This document shows, in pieces, positions 26,101-34,158 of a stretch of 64,000 nucleotides of DNA (the first letter of the stretch is position 1; each line of letters begins with the position of its first letter). The DNA comes from an uncultured Alphaproteobacteria bacterium (GTDB lineage: Bacteria; Pseudomonadota; Alphaproteobacteria; Caulobacterales; Caulobacteraceae). Under the pieces are notes generated by a model. It worked only from the letters and a program-made list of their open reading frames with translations. It did no database searches and had not been told where the DNA came from. The DNA is taken from positions 52,248-116,247 of the forward strand of contig CAIJOB010000038.1 of NCBI GenBank assembly GCA_903822175.1, written 5' to 3'. The translations under genes and the position numbers were made by a program.

Positions 26101-26222
26101 GTCATTCCCGGCCTTGTACCGGGAACCCATGAACTCCGAGGCTGAAGGGTGCGCGTGGCGGCGCCGTGCTTCGTTCTGCGGCGGTCGCGATCATGGATTC
26201 CCGGGACAAGCCCGGGAATGAC
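26101..26222. repeat. Dispersed palindromic repeat pair (GTCATTCCCGGG type)
   Basis: Two 32-base arms in inverted orientation, 26101-26132 and 26191-26222, differ at only three positions; both contain the GTCATTCCCGG core and its partner CCGGGAA. The 58-base centre is unrelated. Elements with this core are dispersed in many alphaproteobacterial genomes between genes. It fills most of the gap between the DGPF gene and tetR; transcripts would form a long hairpin. No protein-coding potential is seen. Confidence 0.75.
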
Positions 26223-26264
26223 GATCAGATTGTGGTGGGTTGAGAAGGTAGCTGGCTCGTCGCC

Positions 26265-26840
26265 CTAGAGCCCGGCGGGCGGCTCGTGGCGCACGGTGCT
26301 GACCGGGGTCAGGACCAGGCGGTCGATGACCTCGGCCATGGTTTCGGCGCTGACGGTGTCGAGGTTGCGCAGCCACCAGGCCAAGAGATTGAGGATGCCG
26401 GAGACTATCTGGAACAGCACCAGGTCGTCGCGGACCCCTTCGGGCCGACGCTCGCCAGCCTGGGCCATGGTGGCCATGGTCTGGCGCAGCATCTCGCCGC
26501 GGACCGTCTCGCCGGAGCCGCCGGCGATCAGCGCCTTGTAGATCGGCAGGCGCGCGAGGACGAAGTCGCACATGAACTTGGCCGACCCGACCCGGTCGCG
26601 GCGCATCAGCCACGGCGCGGCCTGCGCCAGGAATTCCCGCACCAGCGCGTCGATCACGTCGGCCAGCAGGGCGTCTTTGTCGGCGTAGTGGCGGAAGAAG
26701 GTGGCGTAGCCGACGCCGGCCCGCGCCGCGATAGCGCGCACGGTGATGGAATCCAGCGGGCTCTCCTCGGCGAGCTCGGTCATCGCCTGACGCAGCGCGT
26801 CACGCGTCCGCACCACGCGCGCGTCGGAAACCATTGACAT
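26265..26840 (-). CDS. TetR/AcrR-family transcriptional regulator
   Basis: A one-domain DNA-binding repressor of about 191 residues with an N-terminal TetR helix-turn-helix (ITVRAIAARAGVGYATFFRHYADKDALLADVI) and a helical ligand domain. I favour ATG 26840 (MSMVSDARVVRTRD) or the next ATG at 26834; an upstream GTG at 26858 is also in frame but would run into the palindrome that is the candidate operator. It is divergent from the copper-monooxygenase fusion gene at 27058, with about 215 bases between, so regulation of that gene and the following quinoproteins is plausible. Ligand unknown. Confidence 0.88.
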   Translation of the reverse strand: MSMVSDARVVRTRDALRQAMTELAEESPLDSITVRAIAARAGVGYATFFRHYADKDALLADVIDALVREFLAQAAPWLMRRDRVGSAKFMCDFVLARLPIYKALIAGGSGETVRGEMLRQTMATMAQAGERRPEGVRDDLVLFQIVSGILNLLAWWLRNLDTVSAETMAEVIDRLVLTPVSTVRHEPPAGL

Positions 26841-26861
26841 TTGGGCGTCAGAATCCACTAT

Positions 26862-26876
26862 GATCCACTGTGTATC
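26862..26876. promoter_or_regulatory. Candidate TetR operator
   Basis: GATCCACTGTGTATC is a 15-base palindrome with 6 of 7 arm positions matching. It lies 22 bases before the preferred tetR start and faces the divergent gene at 27058. The ATCCACT half is also repeated directly ten bases upstream (26853-26859). Size and place fit a TetR autoregulatory site. Binding is inferred. Confidence 0.42.
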
Positions 26877-27057
26877 GTAACTTCGGCCGAAGGGCCGTTG
26901 TGAACTGCGCGAGGGCCTTCCGCAAGGTCAGCCTTCCCGGGCCGAGACTAGACACGCTCCGGCAATATTGTCGGGCTAATGACCGAACGCCGATTCCGCA
27001 CGCGATGCGACGATCGGCCAGCAAGAGGCGCCGGAAAACCGGCGGAGGGAGAGGCAA

Positions 27058-29109
27058 ATGAGCATTTCACGCAAGACCGCGATCGGCCTGGGCGCCTTGG
27101 CGACCGCCGCGAGCGCCCTGGCCCTGATGGCCTCTCCGTACGGCGCGACGTCCGCCAAGGCTCAGTCGCCGAAGGTCGCGGGTCCGGCGCGGGTCGATAA
27201 CTTCCTGCTGGCCGACCAGGACCTGCTGGGCCGCGAGCTCTATCGGATGAGCGACGACAAGGCCGTGGTGCTCGTCACCTACGCCAGCGCCGACAAGCAG
27301 ATCCACGCCGACGCCCACGCTCTGATGGCGCTGAAGGCGGCCTATCCGAAGGGCGTCGACGTGATGGCCGTGGACAGCCGCATCGGCGACAAGCGTGACC
27401 CGGTGATCGCCGACGCCAAGGCCGCCGGCCTCGATATGCCGATCCTGTTCGACTACGAGCAGCTGGTCGGCGAAGAACTGGGCGTGACCCGCGCCGCCGA
27501 GGTCATCGTCATCGACCCGAAGACCTGGACCATCGCCTACCGTGGTCCGGTCGGCGGCGCCAAGGCCGCGGTGGACGCGCTCATGGCCGGCCAGAAGGTG
27601 GCGCTGACCAGCGTCGAGGCCAAGGGCGAGATGATCGCCTTCCCGGAACGCGCCAAGTCCGCGACCTTCGCGCAGATCTCCTACGCCAAGACCGTCGCCC
27701 CGATCATCCAGGCCAAGTGCGCGACCTGCCACCAGCCGGGCGGGATCGGCCCGATGCCGTTGAACAGCTATGAGCAGATCAAGGGCTTCTCGCCGATGAT
27801 CCGCGAAGTGATCCGCACCCACCGCATGCCGCCCTACCTGGCCGATGAGACCGTGGGCGCCTTCCAGGACGACGACCGCCTGACGCCCGATCAGATGAAG
27901 ACCCTGATCCACTGGGTCGACGCCGGCGCGCCGCGCGGCGCGGGTGAGGACCCGCTCAAGAAGGTGGCCTTCCAGGCGCCCGAATGGCCCCTGGGCAAGC
28001 CCGACGTGACGCTGAACATCCCGGCGGTCAAGGTTCCGGCCTCCGGCGTGCTCGACTACACCCACCCGGTGGTGCCGATGACCCTGCCGGAAGGGCGCTG
28101 GCTGAAGGCCACGACCTTCCGTGTCACCGACCGCCAGGTGGTGCACCACATCCTGTCCGGCACGGTCGCCACCGATCACAAAGGCGACACCTTCTCTGAA
28201 TCGCAGTGGGGCGCCTCGCTGGGCGGCTACGGCCCGGGCCGTGGCTCCAACATCCAGCCCCTCGACACCGGCGTCTGGGTGCCGGCGGCGGGCGGTGTGG
28301 GCTTCCAGAACCACTACACGCCGTACGGCAAGGAGACGGAAGAGAAGACCCAGATGGGCCTCTACTTCTATCCGAAAGGCGAGGAGCCGAAGTACGTCCT
28401 GCGCACCTTCCTGATGTTCGATTTCTCGATCGAGATCCCGGCGGGCGAGGAGTGGCACAAAGAAACCAGCTACATCGAGTTCCCGAAGGACGCGATCCTC
28501 TACGGCATCACCCCGCACGCCCACGTGCGCGGCGGCTCGACCCAGGTTTCGATCATCTACCCGAACGGCAAGAAAGAGATGCTGCTCGCCCTGCCGCGCT
28601 ACAACTTCAATTGGCAGTACGAGTACTTCCTGAAGCAGCCGCTCAAGGTTCCGGCCGGCTCGAAGATCCTCGCCAAGTGGACCTACGACAACTCGACTCG
28701 CAACCCCGGCAACCCGGACCCGACCAAGATCGTCTACGAAGGCGAGCAAACCTCGTCGGAAATGATGGCCACCTACCTGCATTACCGCTGGGTGGACGAG
28801 ACGGTCGCGCACCAGACGCCGGAAAACGAGAAGCTGCTCGCCGCGAACATGATGATGGGCATCCTCGACGACAACATGGACGGCAAGATCGAGAAGTCTG
28901 AGCTGAAGGGCGGCCCGCAGGGCCCGGCCAATATGCTGCTGAAGTACTTCGACATGATCGACACCAACCATGACGGCGCGCTCGACGCCAACGAGCTGGC
29001 GGCGGCCACCAAGCTGCTGCAGCGCAGCCGCGGCCCGGCGCCGAAGACCGCCGAGACCAAGCCGGCTCCGGTGGCCTCGGCTGCCGCGGCCTCGCCGGCC
29101 TCGCGCTAG
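27058..29109 (+). CDS. Redoxin-cytochrome c-copper monooxygenase-EF-hand fusion protein
   Basis: A 683-residue exported multidomain protein. Signal peptide residues 1-36 (ends TSAKAQ). Residues 45-190 form a redoxin/AhpC-like fold with no cysteine at all. Residues 205-300 hold a c-type heme site C221-A-T-C224-H225 with candidate ligand Met257 (RTHRMPPYL). Residues 310-585 resemble the two-domain copper type II ascorbate-dependent monooxygenase (PHM/DBM) fold, with all candidate copper ligands: His363/His364, His419, His487/His489 (TPHAHVRG) and Met569 (SSEMM). Two canonical EF-hands follow (604-615 and 635-646), then a Pro/Ala-rich tail. It has a strong ribosome-binding site (GGAGGGAGAGG). 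It is followed by two cytochrome-quinoproteins. Substrate unknown; hydroxylation chemistry is inferred. Confidence 0.88.
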   Translation: MSISRKTAIGLGALATAASALALMASPYGATSAKAQSPKVAGPARVDNFLLADQDLLGRELYRMSDDKAVVLVTYASADKQIHADAHALMALKAAYPKGVDVMAVDSRIGDKRDPVIADAKAAGLDMPILFDYEQLVGEELGVTRAAEVIVIDPKTWTIAYRGPVGGAKAAVDALMAGQKVALTSVEAKGEMIAFPERAKSATFAQISYAKTVAPIIQAKCATCHQPGGIGPMPLNSYEQIKGFSPMIREVIRTHRMPPYLADETVGAFQDDDRLTPDQMKTLIHWVDAGAPRGAGEDPLKKVAFQAPEWPLGKPDVTLNIPAVKVPASGVLDYTHPVVPMTLPEGRWLKATTFRVTDRQVVHHILSGTVATDHKGDTFSESQWGASLGGYGPGRGSNIQPLDTGVWVPAAGGVGFQNHYTPYGKETEEKTQMGLYFYPKGEEPKYVLRTFLMFDFSIEIPAGEEWHKETSYIEFPKDAILYGITPHAHVRGGSTQVSIIYPNGKKEMLLALPRYNFNWQYEYFLKQPLKVPAGSKILAKWTYDNSTRNPGNPDPTKIVYEGEQTSSEMMATYLHYRWVDETVAHQTPENEKLLAANMMMGILDDNMDGKIEKSELKGGPQGPANMLLKYFDMIDTNHDGALDANELAAATKLLQRSRGPAPKTAETKPAPVASAAAASPASR

Positions 29110-29133
29110 GCGACGGCGAACGAACACCCCTGA

Positions 29134-29160
29134 AGGGCCCGCGGCGACGCTGCGGGCCCT
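29134..29160 (+). terminator. GC-rich hairpin after the copper-monooxygenase gene
   Basis: AGGGCCCGC/GCGGGCCCT forms a perfect 9-base stem with a 9-base loop, 25 bases after the stop codon. No T tract follows. With the next hairpin it may terminate or stabilise the upstream mRNA. Confidence 0.5.
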
Positions 29161-29177
29161 GAGGAGGGCGGGTGACC

Positions 29178-29208
29178 CGCGCCGCATCAACAGGCATGAT
29201 GCGGCGCG
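29178..29208 (+). terminator. Second strong hairpin before quinoprotein paralog 2
   Basis: CGCGCCGCATCA/TGATGCGGCGCG is a perfect 12-base stem with a 7-base loop, followed by TTCGATT. It is the best terminator-like structure in the window and lies 56 bases before the next start codon, so the two genes may be only partly co-transcribed. Confidence 0.55.
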
Positions 29209-29263
29209 TTCGATTCAAACGACCAAGCAGAAGACCAAGAAAGTTTCCGGGGGGATTTCCAAG

Positions 29264-31183
29264 GTGTCCATTCGTTCCTGGCTGTTCGGCGCCGCGTTTG
29301 CGGCCGCCTCCGCGCTCTCAGTCGCAGCCCATGCTCAGGGCGCGCCGGACGGCGCCGCCGTCTATGAGACCCGCTGCAAGGCCTGCCATGACGGCGGCAA
29401 TCCCCGCGCGCCCAGCCGCGCCGACCTGGCGCAGCGCGCGCCGGCCGACATCGTCACCGCGCTGACCAGCGGCATCATGCAGCCGATGGCCCAGGGGCTC
29501 AGCGGTGCCGACAAGCAGGCGGTGGCCAAGTTCCTCACCTCAGCGCCGGCTGACGCCTCGGCCGCCGCTGCCCGGCCGGCCCGGCCCACGGGCGCGGAGA
29601 TGCCGCAGGTCGCCGTCCAGGGGCCGAGCGCGCCGGACCCGATGTGCGCCACCAATCCGCCGATCGTGGCCGGGTCCAGCGACTGGACCAAGATGGGCTT
29701 CGACGACGCCAGCACCCGCTTCCAGCGCCATCCCGGCCTGACCGCCGCCGACGTGCCGAAGCTGAAGGTAAAGTGGGCCTTCTCGATGACCGGCGGCGGC
29801 CAGCCGGCGGTGGTCGGCGACTGGCTGTGGGTCACCAACCGCTCGGGCAAGTTCTACGCGCTCGACGCCAAGACCGGCTGTGTCCACTGGTCGGTGAACG
29901 ACCTGGTGTCGCGCACCACGCCGATGATCATCAAGTCGGCGATCTCGCCGTCCGGCTGGGCGACCTTCGTCAGCCAGAGCGACCGTATCGTCCGCGCCTT
30001 CGACGCCCAGACCGGCAAGCAGCTCTGGAAGAGCGAGCAGCTGGAGACCCATCCGGTCTCGGTGCTCACCGGCACGCCGATGGTGGCCGGCGACCGGCTG
30101 ATCGTGCCGATCTCCTCGATCGAGGAGGCGGCGGCCATGAGCAAGTCCTACAGCTGCTGCACGTTCCGCGGCTCGGTGGCGGCGCTCGACCTGAAGACCG
30201 GCAAGCTTCTGTGGAAGACGCCGATGATCGACGGGCCGATGAAGACGATCAAGGAGAAGGACGGCGGCGGCAAGGTGCAGGGCCCGGCGGGCGCCGCGGT
30301 CTGGGCCGCACCGACCGTCGATCTGAAGCGGGGCCTCGTCTATGCGGTCACCGGCGACAGCTACACCGACATCGACGAGAATGGCTCCGACTCCATCGTC
30401 GCGCTGGACCTGAAGACCGGCAAGTACCGCTGGCGCCGGCAGGTGACGGAGAAGGACAACTTCGTCATGGGCTGCGGGCCCACGTCCGCCTCGGGCAACT
30501 GCCCGACCCCGCTTGGCCCTGACTATGACTTTGGCGCCGCGCCGGTGCTGTTCACGCTGAAGAACGGCAAGCAGGTGGTGATGGCCGGCCAGAAGTCCGG
30601 GATCATGTACGGCCTGAACCCCGACACCGGCGCCCTGCTCTGGAAGACCATCGTCGGCGCCGGTTCGGCGCTGGGCGGCGTGGAATGGGGCATCGGCGCG
30701 GACGACACCTACGTCTATGTGCCGATCTCCGACCTCGCCCTGCTGTTCAGCCCGCTGACGCAATCCAAGGCCAAGGCCGGGATCTACGCGCTCGACCCCG
30801 CAACCGGCGCCATCGCCTGGTCGGCGCCGGCCCCGAACGCGCCCTGCGTCTACGCCAGCGACAAGGGCAAGCCCAGCCGCTGCGCCCGCGCCCAGCCCGC
30901 CGCGCCTGCGGTGATGCCGGGCCTGGTGTTCGAAGGCGGCATGGACGGCTGGTTCCGCGCCTATGACAGCAAGACCGGCAAGATCGTCTGGGAGGACTCC
31001 ACGACGGCGCGGACCTATGACACGGTCAACGGAATCAAGGGGCAACCCGGCGGCGGCATTGACGGCATGGGCGCGACCATCGCCGGCGGCATGGTGTTCA
31101 TCACCAGCGGCAACAATGGCGCGGCGAGAGTGGGCTCCAACGGGGTGAACGTGCTGCTGGCCTATTCGGTCGACGGCAAATAG
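29264..31183 (+). CDS. Cytochrome c-quinoprotein dehydrogenase, PVA-dehydrogenase type (paralog 2)
   Basis: A 639-residue exported heme-quinoprotein. I start it at GTG 29264 because it gives a clean signal peptide (VSIRSWLFGAAFAAASALSV, ending AAHAQG) and follows a GGGGGG ribosome-binding stretch; a longer in-frame extension overlaps the previous gene and is rejected. Heme site C38-K-A-C41-H42. The propeller has the vicinal disulfide YSCCTFRG, GDSYTDIDENGSDSIVALDLKTGKYRW and repeated W-containing blade motifs. Compared with paralogs 1 and 3 it has a Pro/Ala-rich linker after the heme domain. It is 12 bases ahead of paralog 3, so the two are co-transcribed. Probable periplasmic PQQ-dependent alcohol oxidation; substrate unknown. 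Confidence 0.88.
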   Translation: MSIRSWLFGAAFAAASALSVAAHAQGAPDGAAVYETRCKACHDGGNPRAPSRADLAQRAPADIVTALTSGIMQPMAQGLSGADKQAVAKFLTSAPADASAAAARPARPTGAEMPQVAVQGPSAPDPMCATNPPIVAGSSDWTKMGFDDASTRFQRHPGLTAADVPKLKVKWAFSMTGGGQPAVVGDWLWVTNRSGKFYALDAKTGCVHWSVNDLVSRTTPMIIKSAISPSGWATFVSQSDRIVRAFDAQTGKQLWKSEQLETHPVSVLTGTPMVAGDRLIVPISSIEEAAAMSKSYSCCTFRGSVAALDLKTGKLLWKTPMIDGPMKTIKEKDGGGKVQGPAGAAVWAAPTVDLKRGLVYAVTGDSYTDIDENGSDSIVALDLKTGKYRWRRQVTEKDNFVMGCGPTSASGNCPTPLGPDYDFGAAPVLFTLKNGKQVVMAGQKSGIMYGLNPDTGALLWKTIVGAGSALGGVEWGIGADDTYVYVPISDLALLFSPLTQSKAKAGIYALDPATGAIAWSAPAPNAPCVYASDKGKPSRCARAQPAAPAVMPGLVFEGGMDGWFRAYDSKTGKIVWEDSTTARTYDTVNGIKGQPGGGIDGMGATIAGGMVFITSGNNGAARVGSNGVNVLLAYSVDGK

Positions 31184-31195
31184 GGGGCATCGGCG

Positions 31196-33079
31196 ATGCG
31201 GCTGACAGGGGTTCTCGCGACGGTGGCGGGGCTCCTGCTCGCCGCATCCACCGTTCTCGCCCAACCCCCTTCAACCGCGCCGCCCGCGCGCCCGGCGGTG
31301 ACGCCCAAGCCCGGCTATGTGGTCCCGCCGGAGAACTCCGCGGGCCTCTATCCGGTCAGCGGCGAGCCGATCTTCAAGGCCAAATGCGCCCAGTGTCACG
31401 AGCCGGCGGTTGGCCGCGCGCCGACCAAGGACCTGCTCGCCGCCCGCGCGCCGGAAGAGGTCTATGACGCCCTGACCATCGGGGCGATGAAGCCCATGGC
31501 GGCGGGCCTCAGCGAGGCCGAGCTCTATGGCGTGACCCGGTTCATCACCGGCAAGTCGCCGGTGCCCAACGCGCCGCCGGTGGCCGACACGAACCTCTGC
31601 AAGACCAACGGCCCGCTGCAGCCGAACGGGCCGCAGTGGAACGGCTGGGGCCGCGACGTGGCCAACAGCCGATATCAGCCCAAGCCGGGGTTCGCGGCCG
31701 CGGACATCCCGAAGCTGAAGGTGAAGTGGGCCTTCGCCTATCCGGGCACCAAAAATACCGAGCCGCTGATCTTTGGCGACCGGGTGTTCGTCGCCTCGAT
31801 GAGCGGGAAGCTCTATTCGCTCGATACGAAAACCGGGTGCGTCCACTGGCGCTACGACTGGCGCGGCAGCGCGCGGGCCTCGATGAGCATCGGCCCCCTG
31901 AAGGCCGCGCCCAGCGGCTGGGCGCTGTACCTCGGCGACGACCGCATGTTCGTCCACGCCTTCGACGCGGCCTCGGGCAAAGAACTCTGGAAGGTGGTGG
32001 TCGGCGACCACAAGGTGGGCCGCATCACCGGCTCTCCGGCGCTCTATCAGGGCGTACTCTATGTGCCGCTCTCGGCTTCGGAGGAGAGCCAGGGCAATGT
32101 GGCGGCCTACAACTGCTGCACCTTCATCGGCACGGTGGTGGCGGTGAGCGCCACGGACGGCAAGATTCTCTGGACCCGGCCGATCCTCGACGAGAAGCCG
32201 CACGCCACGCGCAAGAACCCGGCCGGGACCCAGATGTACGGGCCCGCCGGCGGGGCCATCTGGTCGGCGCCGACCATCGACGCCAAGGCCGGCCAACTCT
32301 ACGTCGCCACCGGCGACAGCTACACCGAGGTGGAGCACCCGACGTCGGATGCGGTGCTGGCCATGGACCTGAAGACCGGCAAGATCCGCTGGGCGAACCA
32401 GGTGCTCAAGGAAGACAACTTCATGTCCGGCACGGTCAACGGGCCGCTGGGGACGCGCGGGCCGGACTTCGACTTCGGCTCGGCGCCCAACCTGGTGACC
32501 CTGCCGGGCGGCAAGAGCCTGGTTATCACCGGCAACAAGTCCTCGGTCGTCTACGCCATGGATCCGGCGACCGGAAAGACGGTCTGGGAGACGCCGAAGC
32601 TGGGCCAGGGCAGCGCGCTGGGCGGCGTCGAATGGGGGCCGGCCACCGACGGCAAGACCTTCTACGCGGCGATCGCCGACCCGCCGGGCCGCGGCCGGCC
32701 GGGGCTGGTGGCGCTCGACGTCACCAATGGCAAGGAGCTCTGGCGAGTGGACGCACCCAAGGGGCTGCCGTGCAACGTGCCCTCGGGCCGCTGCTCGCCC
32801 GGCCTCTCGCAGGCGGTGACGGTTGTGCCGGGCGCGGTGTTCGCCGGCGCCCAGGACGGGCGGCTGCGCGCCTATTCGGCCATCGATGGCAAGGTCCTGT
32901 GGGAGTGGGACACCACCACGCCGCAGGACACGGTGAACGGCGTCAAGGCCGCGCCGGGCGGGTCGCTGGACATGGGCGGGCCGACCATCGCCGGGGGCAT
33001 GATGTTCGTGCACTCCGGCTACAACGGCAGCGCCGGGGCCTCGAACCTGCTCTTGGCGTTCACTGTGGACGGGAAGTAG
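31196..33079 (+). CDS. Cytochrome c-quinoprotein dehydrogenase, PVA-dehydrogenase type (paralog 3)
   Basis: A 627-residue exported protein: signal peptide 1-22 (ends STVLAQ), a proline-rich spacer, heme motif C64-A-Q-C67-H68, then the eight-bladed propeller with YNCCTFIG, GDSYTEVEHPTSDAVLAMDLKTGKIRW and the closing strand LLLAFTVDGK, which is nearly identical at the C-termini of all three paralogs (LAFSVDGK, LAYSVDGK). It follows paralog 2 by 12 bases. The vicinal cysteine pair is known in PQQ alcohol dehydrogenases to form a disulfide ring near the cofactor. No PQQ biosynthesis gene is in the window, so the cofactor must be made elsewhere or taken up. Substrate unknown. Confidence 0.88.
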   Translation: MRLTGVLATVAGLLLAASTVLAQPPSTAPPARPAVTPKPGYVVPPENSAGLYPVSGEPIFKAKCAQCHEPAVGRAPTKDLLAARAPEEVYDALTIGAMKPMAAGLSEAELYGVTRFITGKSPVPNAPPVADTNLCKTNGPLQPNGPQWNGWGRDVANSRYQPKPGFAAADIPKLKVKWAFAYPGTKNTEPLIFGDRVFVASMSGKLYSLDTKTGCVHWRYDWRGSARASMSIGPLKAAPSGWALYLGDDRMFVHAFDAASGKELWKVVVGDHKVGRITGSPALYQGVLYVPLSASEESQGNVAAYNCCTFIGTVVAVSATDGKILWTRPILDEKPHATRKNPAGTQMYGPAGGAIWSAPTIDAKAGQLYVATGDSYTEVEHPTSDAVLAMDLKTGKIRWANQVLKEDNFMSGTVNGPLGTRGPDFDFGSAPNLVTLPGGKSLVITGNKSSVVYAMDPATGKTVWETPKLGQGSALGGVEWGPATDGKTFYAAIADPPGRGRPGLVALDVTNGKELWRVDAPKGLPCNVPSGRCSPGLSQAVTVVPGAVFAGAQDGRLRAYSAIDGKVLWEWDTTTPQDTVNGVKAAPGGSLDMGGPTIAGGMMFVHSGYNGSAGASNLLLAFTVDGK

Positions 33080-33128
33080 CCAAGCTTCACCGGTTGACCG
33101 GAGGTCGCCGCGCCCGATAGGCGGGGGC

Positions 33129-34034
33129 GTGATCGCGCCCACCCACGCCGCCCACCACCGCAACGGTCTTGGCATCGCCTATCGGATGGCGGCCATGGTC
33201 TGCGTCGCCCTGTTGTCGGCGGCGGTGAAGTGGGCGGGCCACCGCGGCGCGCCGGTGTTCGAGATGGTGTTCTTCCGCAGCGCCTTCGCCTTCGTGCCGA
33301 TCCTCGCTTACATCGCGCGCACCACCGGCTTTACGGTGCTGAAGACCAAGCTTCCGCTGGGCCACCTGCACCGCTCGGTGGTTGGGCTGATCGGCATGAC
33401 CTGCAGCTTCTCGGCCCTGCAGCACCTGGCGCTGACCGAGGCCACCGCCTTCACCTTCGCAGCGCCCTTGTTCATGACCGCGCTCTCGGCGCTGATGCTT
33501 CACGAGCCGGTGGGCCGGCATCGCTGGGGGGCGGTGATCGTCGGGTTCATCGGCGTGCTGATCATGGTGCGGCCGGAGCCGGGGCACATGAATGTGGTCG
33601 GCGTCGCTTTTGGCCTGACCGCCGCGCTGGGGTCCGCGTTGGCGATGGTGCAGATCCGCCAGATCGCGGTGACGGAGAAGGGGGCGACCATCGTCTTCTA
33701 TTTCACGCTCGCCGGCACGGTGCTGGGCGGGGTCGTTTCCATCTTCCACTGGGTGACGCCGGACCCGCTGACGCTAGCGGTGCTGATCGCCAGCGGCCTG
33801 GTCGGCGGCGTCGGGCAGCTGTTCCTCACCGAGGCGATCCGGGTCGCGCCGGTGGGTGTGGTGGCGCCCTTCGACTATTCGCAGCTGATCTGGGCGACCG
33901 GCCTTGGCTATCTGGTCTGGGGGGAGCTGCCGCACGCCGCGACCCTGGCCGGCGCGATGGTGGTCGCGGCCAGCGGCATCTACATCCTGCACCGCGAGCT
34001 GCTGCGCTTTCGGCGCGCCACGGCGCCGGCCTGA
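33129..34034 (+). CDS. DMT-superfamily (EamA) transporter
   Basis: A 301-residue inner-membrane protein with ten hydrophobic segments arranged as two EamA repeats (residues about 20-150 and 160-295). Characteristic stretches are FFRSAFAFVPILAYIA, SALQHLALTEATAFTFAAPLFMTALSALML and, in repeat 2, PVGVVAPFDYSQLIWATGLGYLVWGE. The start is GTG 33129 or the internal ATG 33186 (MAAMVCVALLS), which would remove a soluble leader of 19 residues. DMT transporters export amino acids or other small metabolites; the substrate is unknown. It lies 50 bases after the third quinoprotein and may be read through from it. Confidence 0.88.
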   Translation: MIAPTHAAHHRNGLGIAYRMAAMVCVALLSAAVKWAGHRGAPVFEMVFFRSAFAFVPILAYIARTTGFTVLKTKLPLGHLHRSVVGLIGMTCSFSALQHLALTEATAFTFAAPLFMTALSALMLHEPVGRHRWGAVIVGFIGVLIMVRPEPGHMNVVGVAFGLTAALGSALAMVQIRQIAVTEKGATIVFYFTLAGTVLGGVVSIFHWVTPDPLTLAVLIASGLVGGVGQLFLTEAIRVAPVGVVAPFDYSQLIWATGLGYLVWGELPHAATLAGAMVVAASGIYILHRELLRFRRATAPA

Positions 34035-34158
34035 CCCGCTGACCGGCTGACGCAGCGTCAGCTTCGCGTTGACAGGCTGGGGTTGCAGGAGGAGTCTTGC
34101 GGCCAGAACGCCGGTACGCGGGCCTCACCCGCGATAGAGGGCGTAGGGAGCAATCCAG

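Noticed and set aside
28970..29263. Upstream extension of quinoprotein paralog 2 into the copper monooxygenase gene
   Set aside because: It would pass through two hairpins and shadow sequence and lose the signal peptide position; GTG 29264 gives a clean signal peptide.
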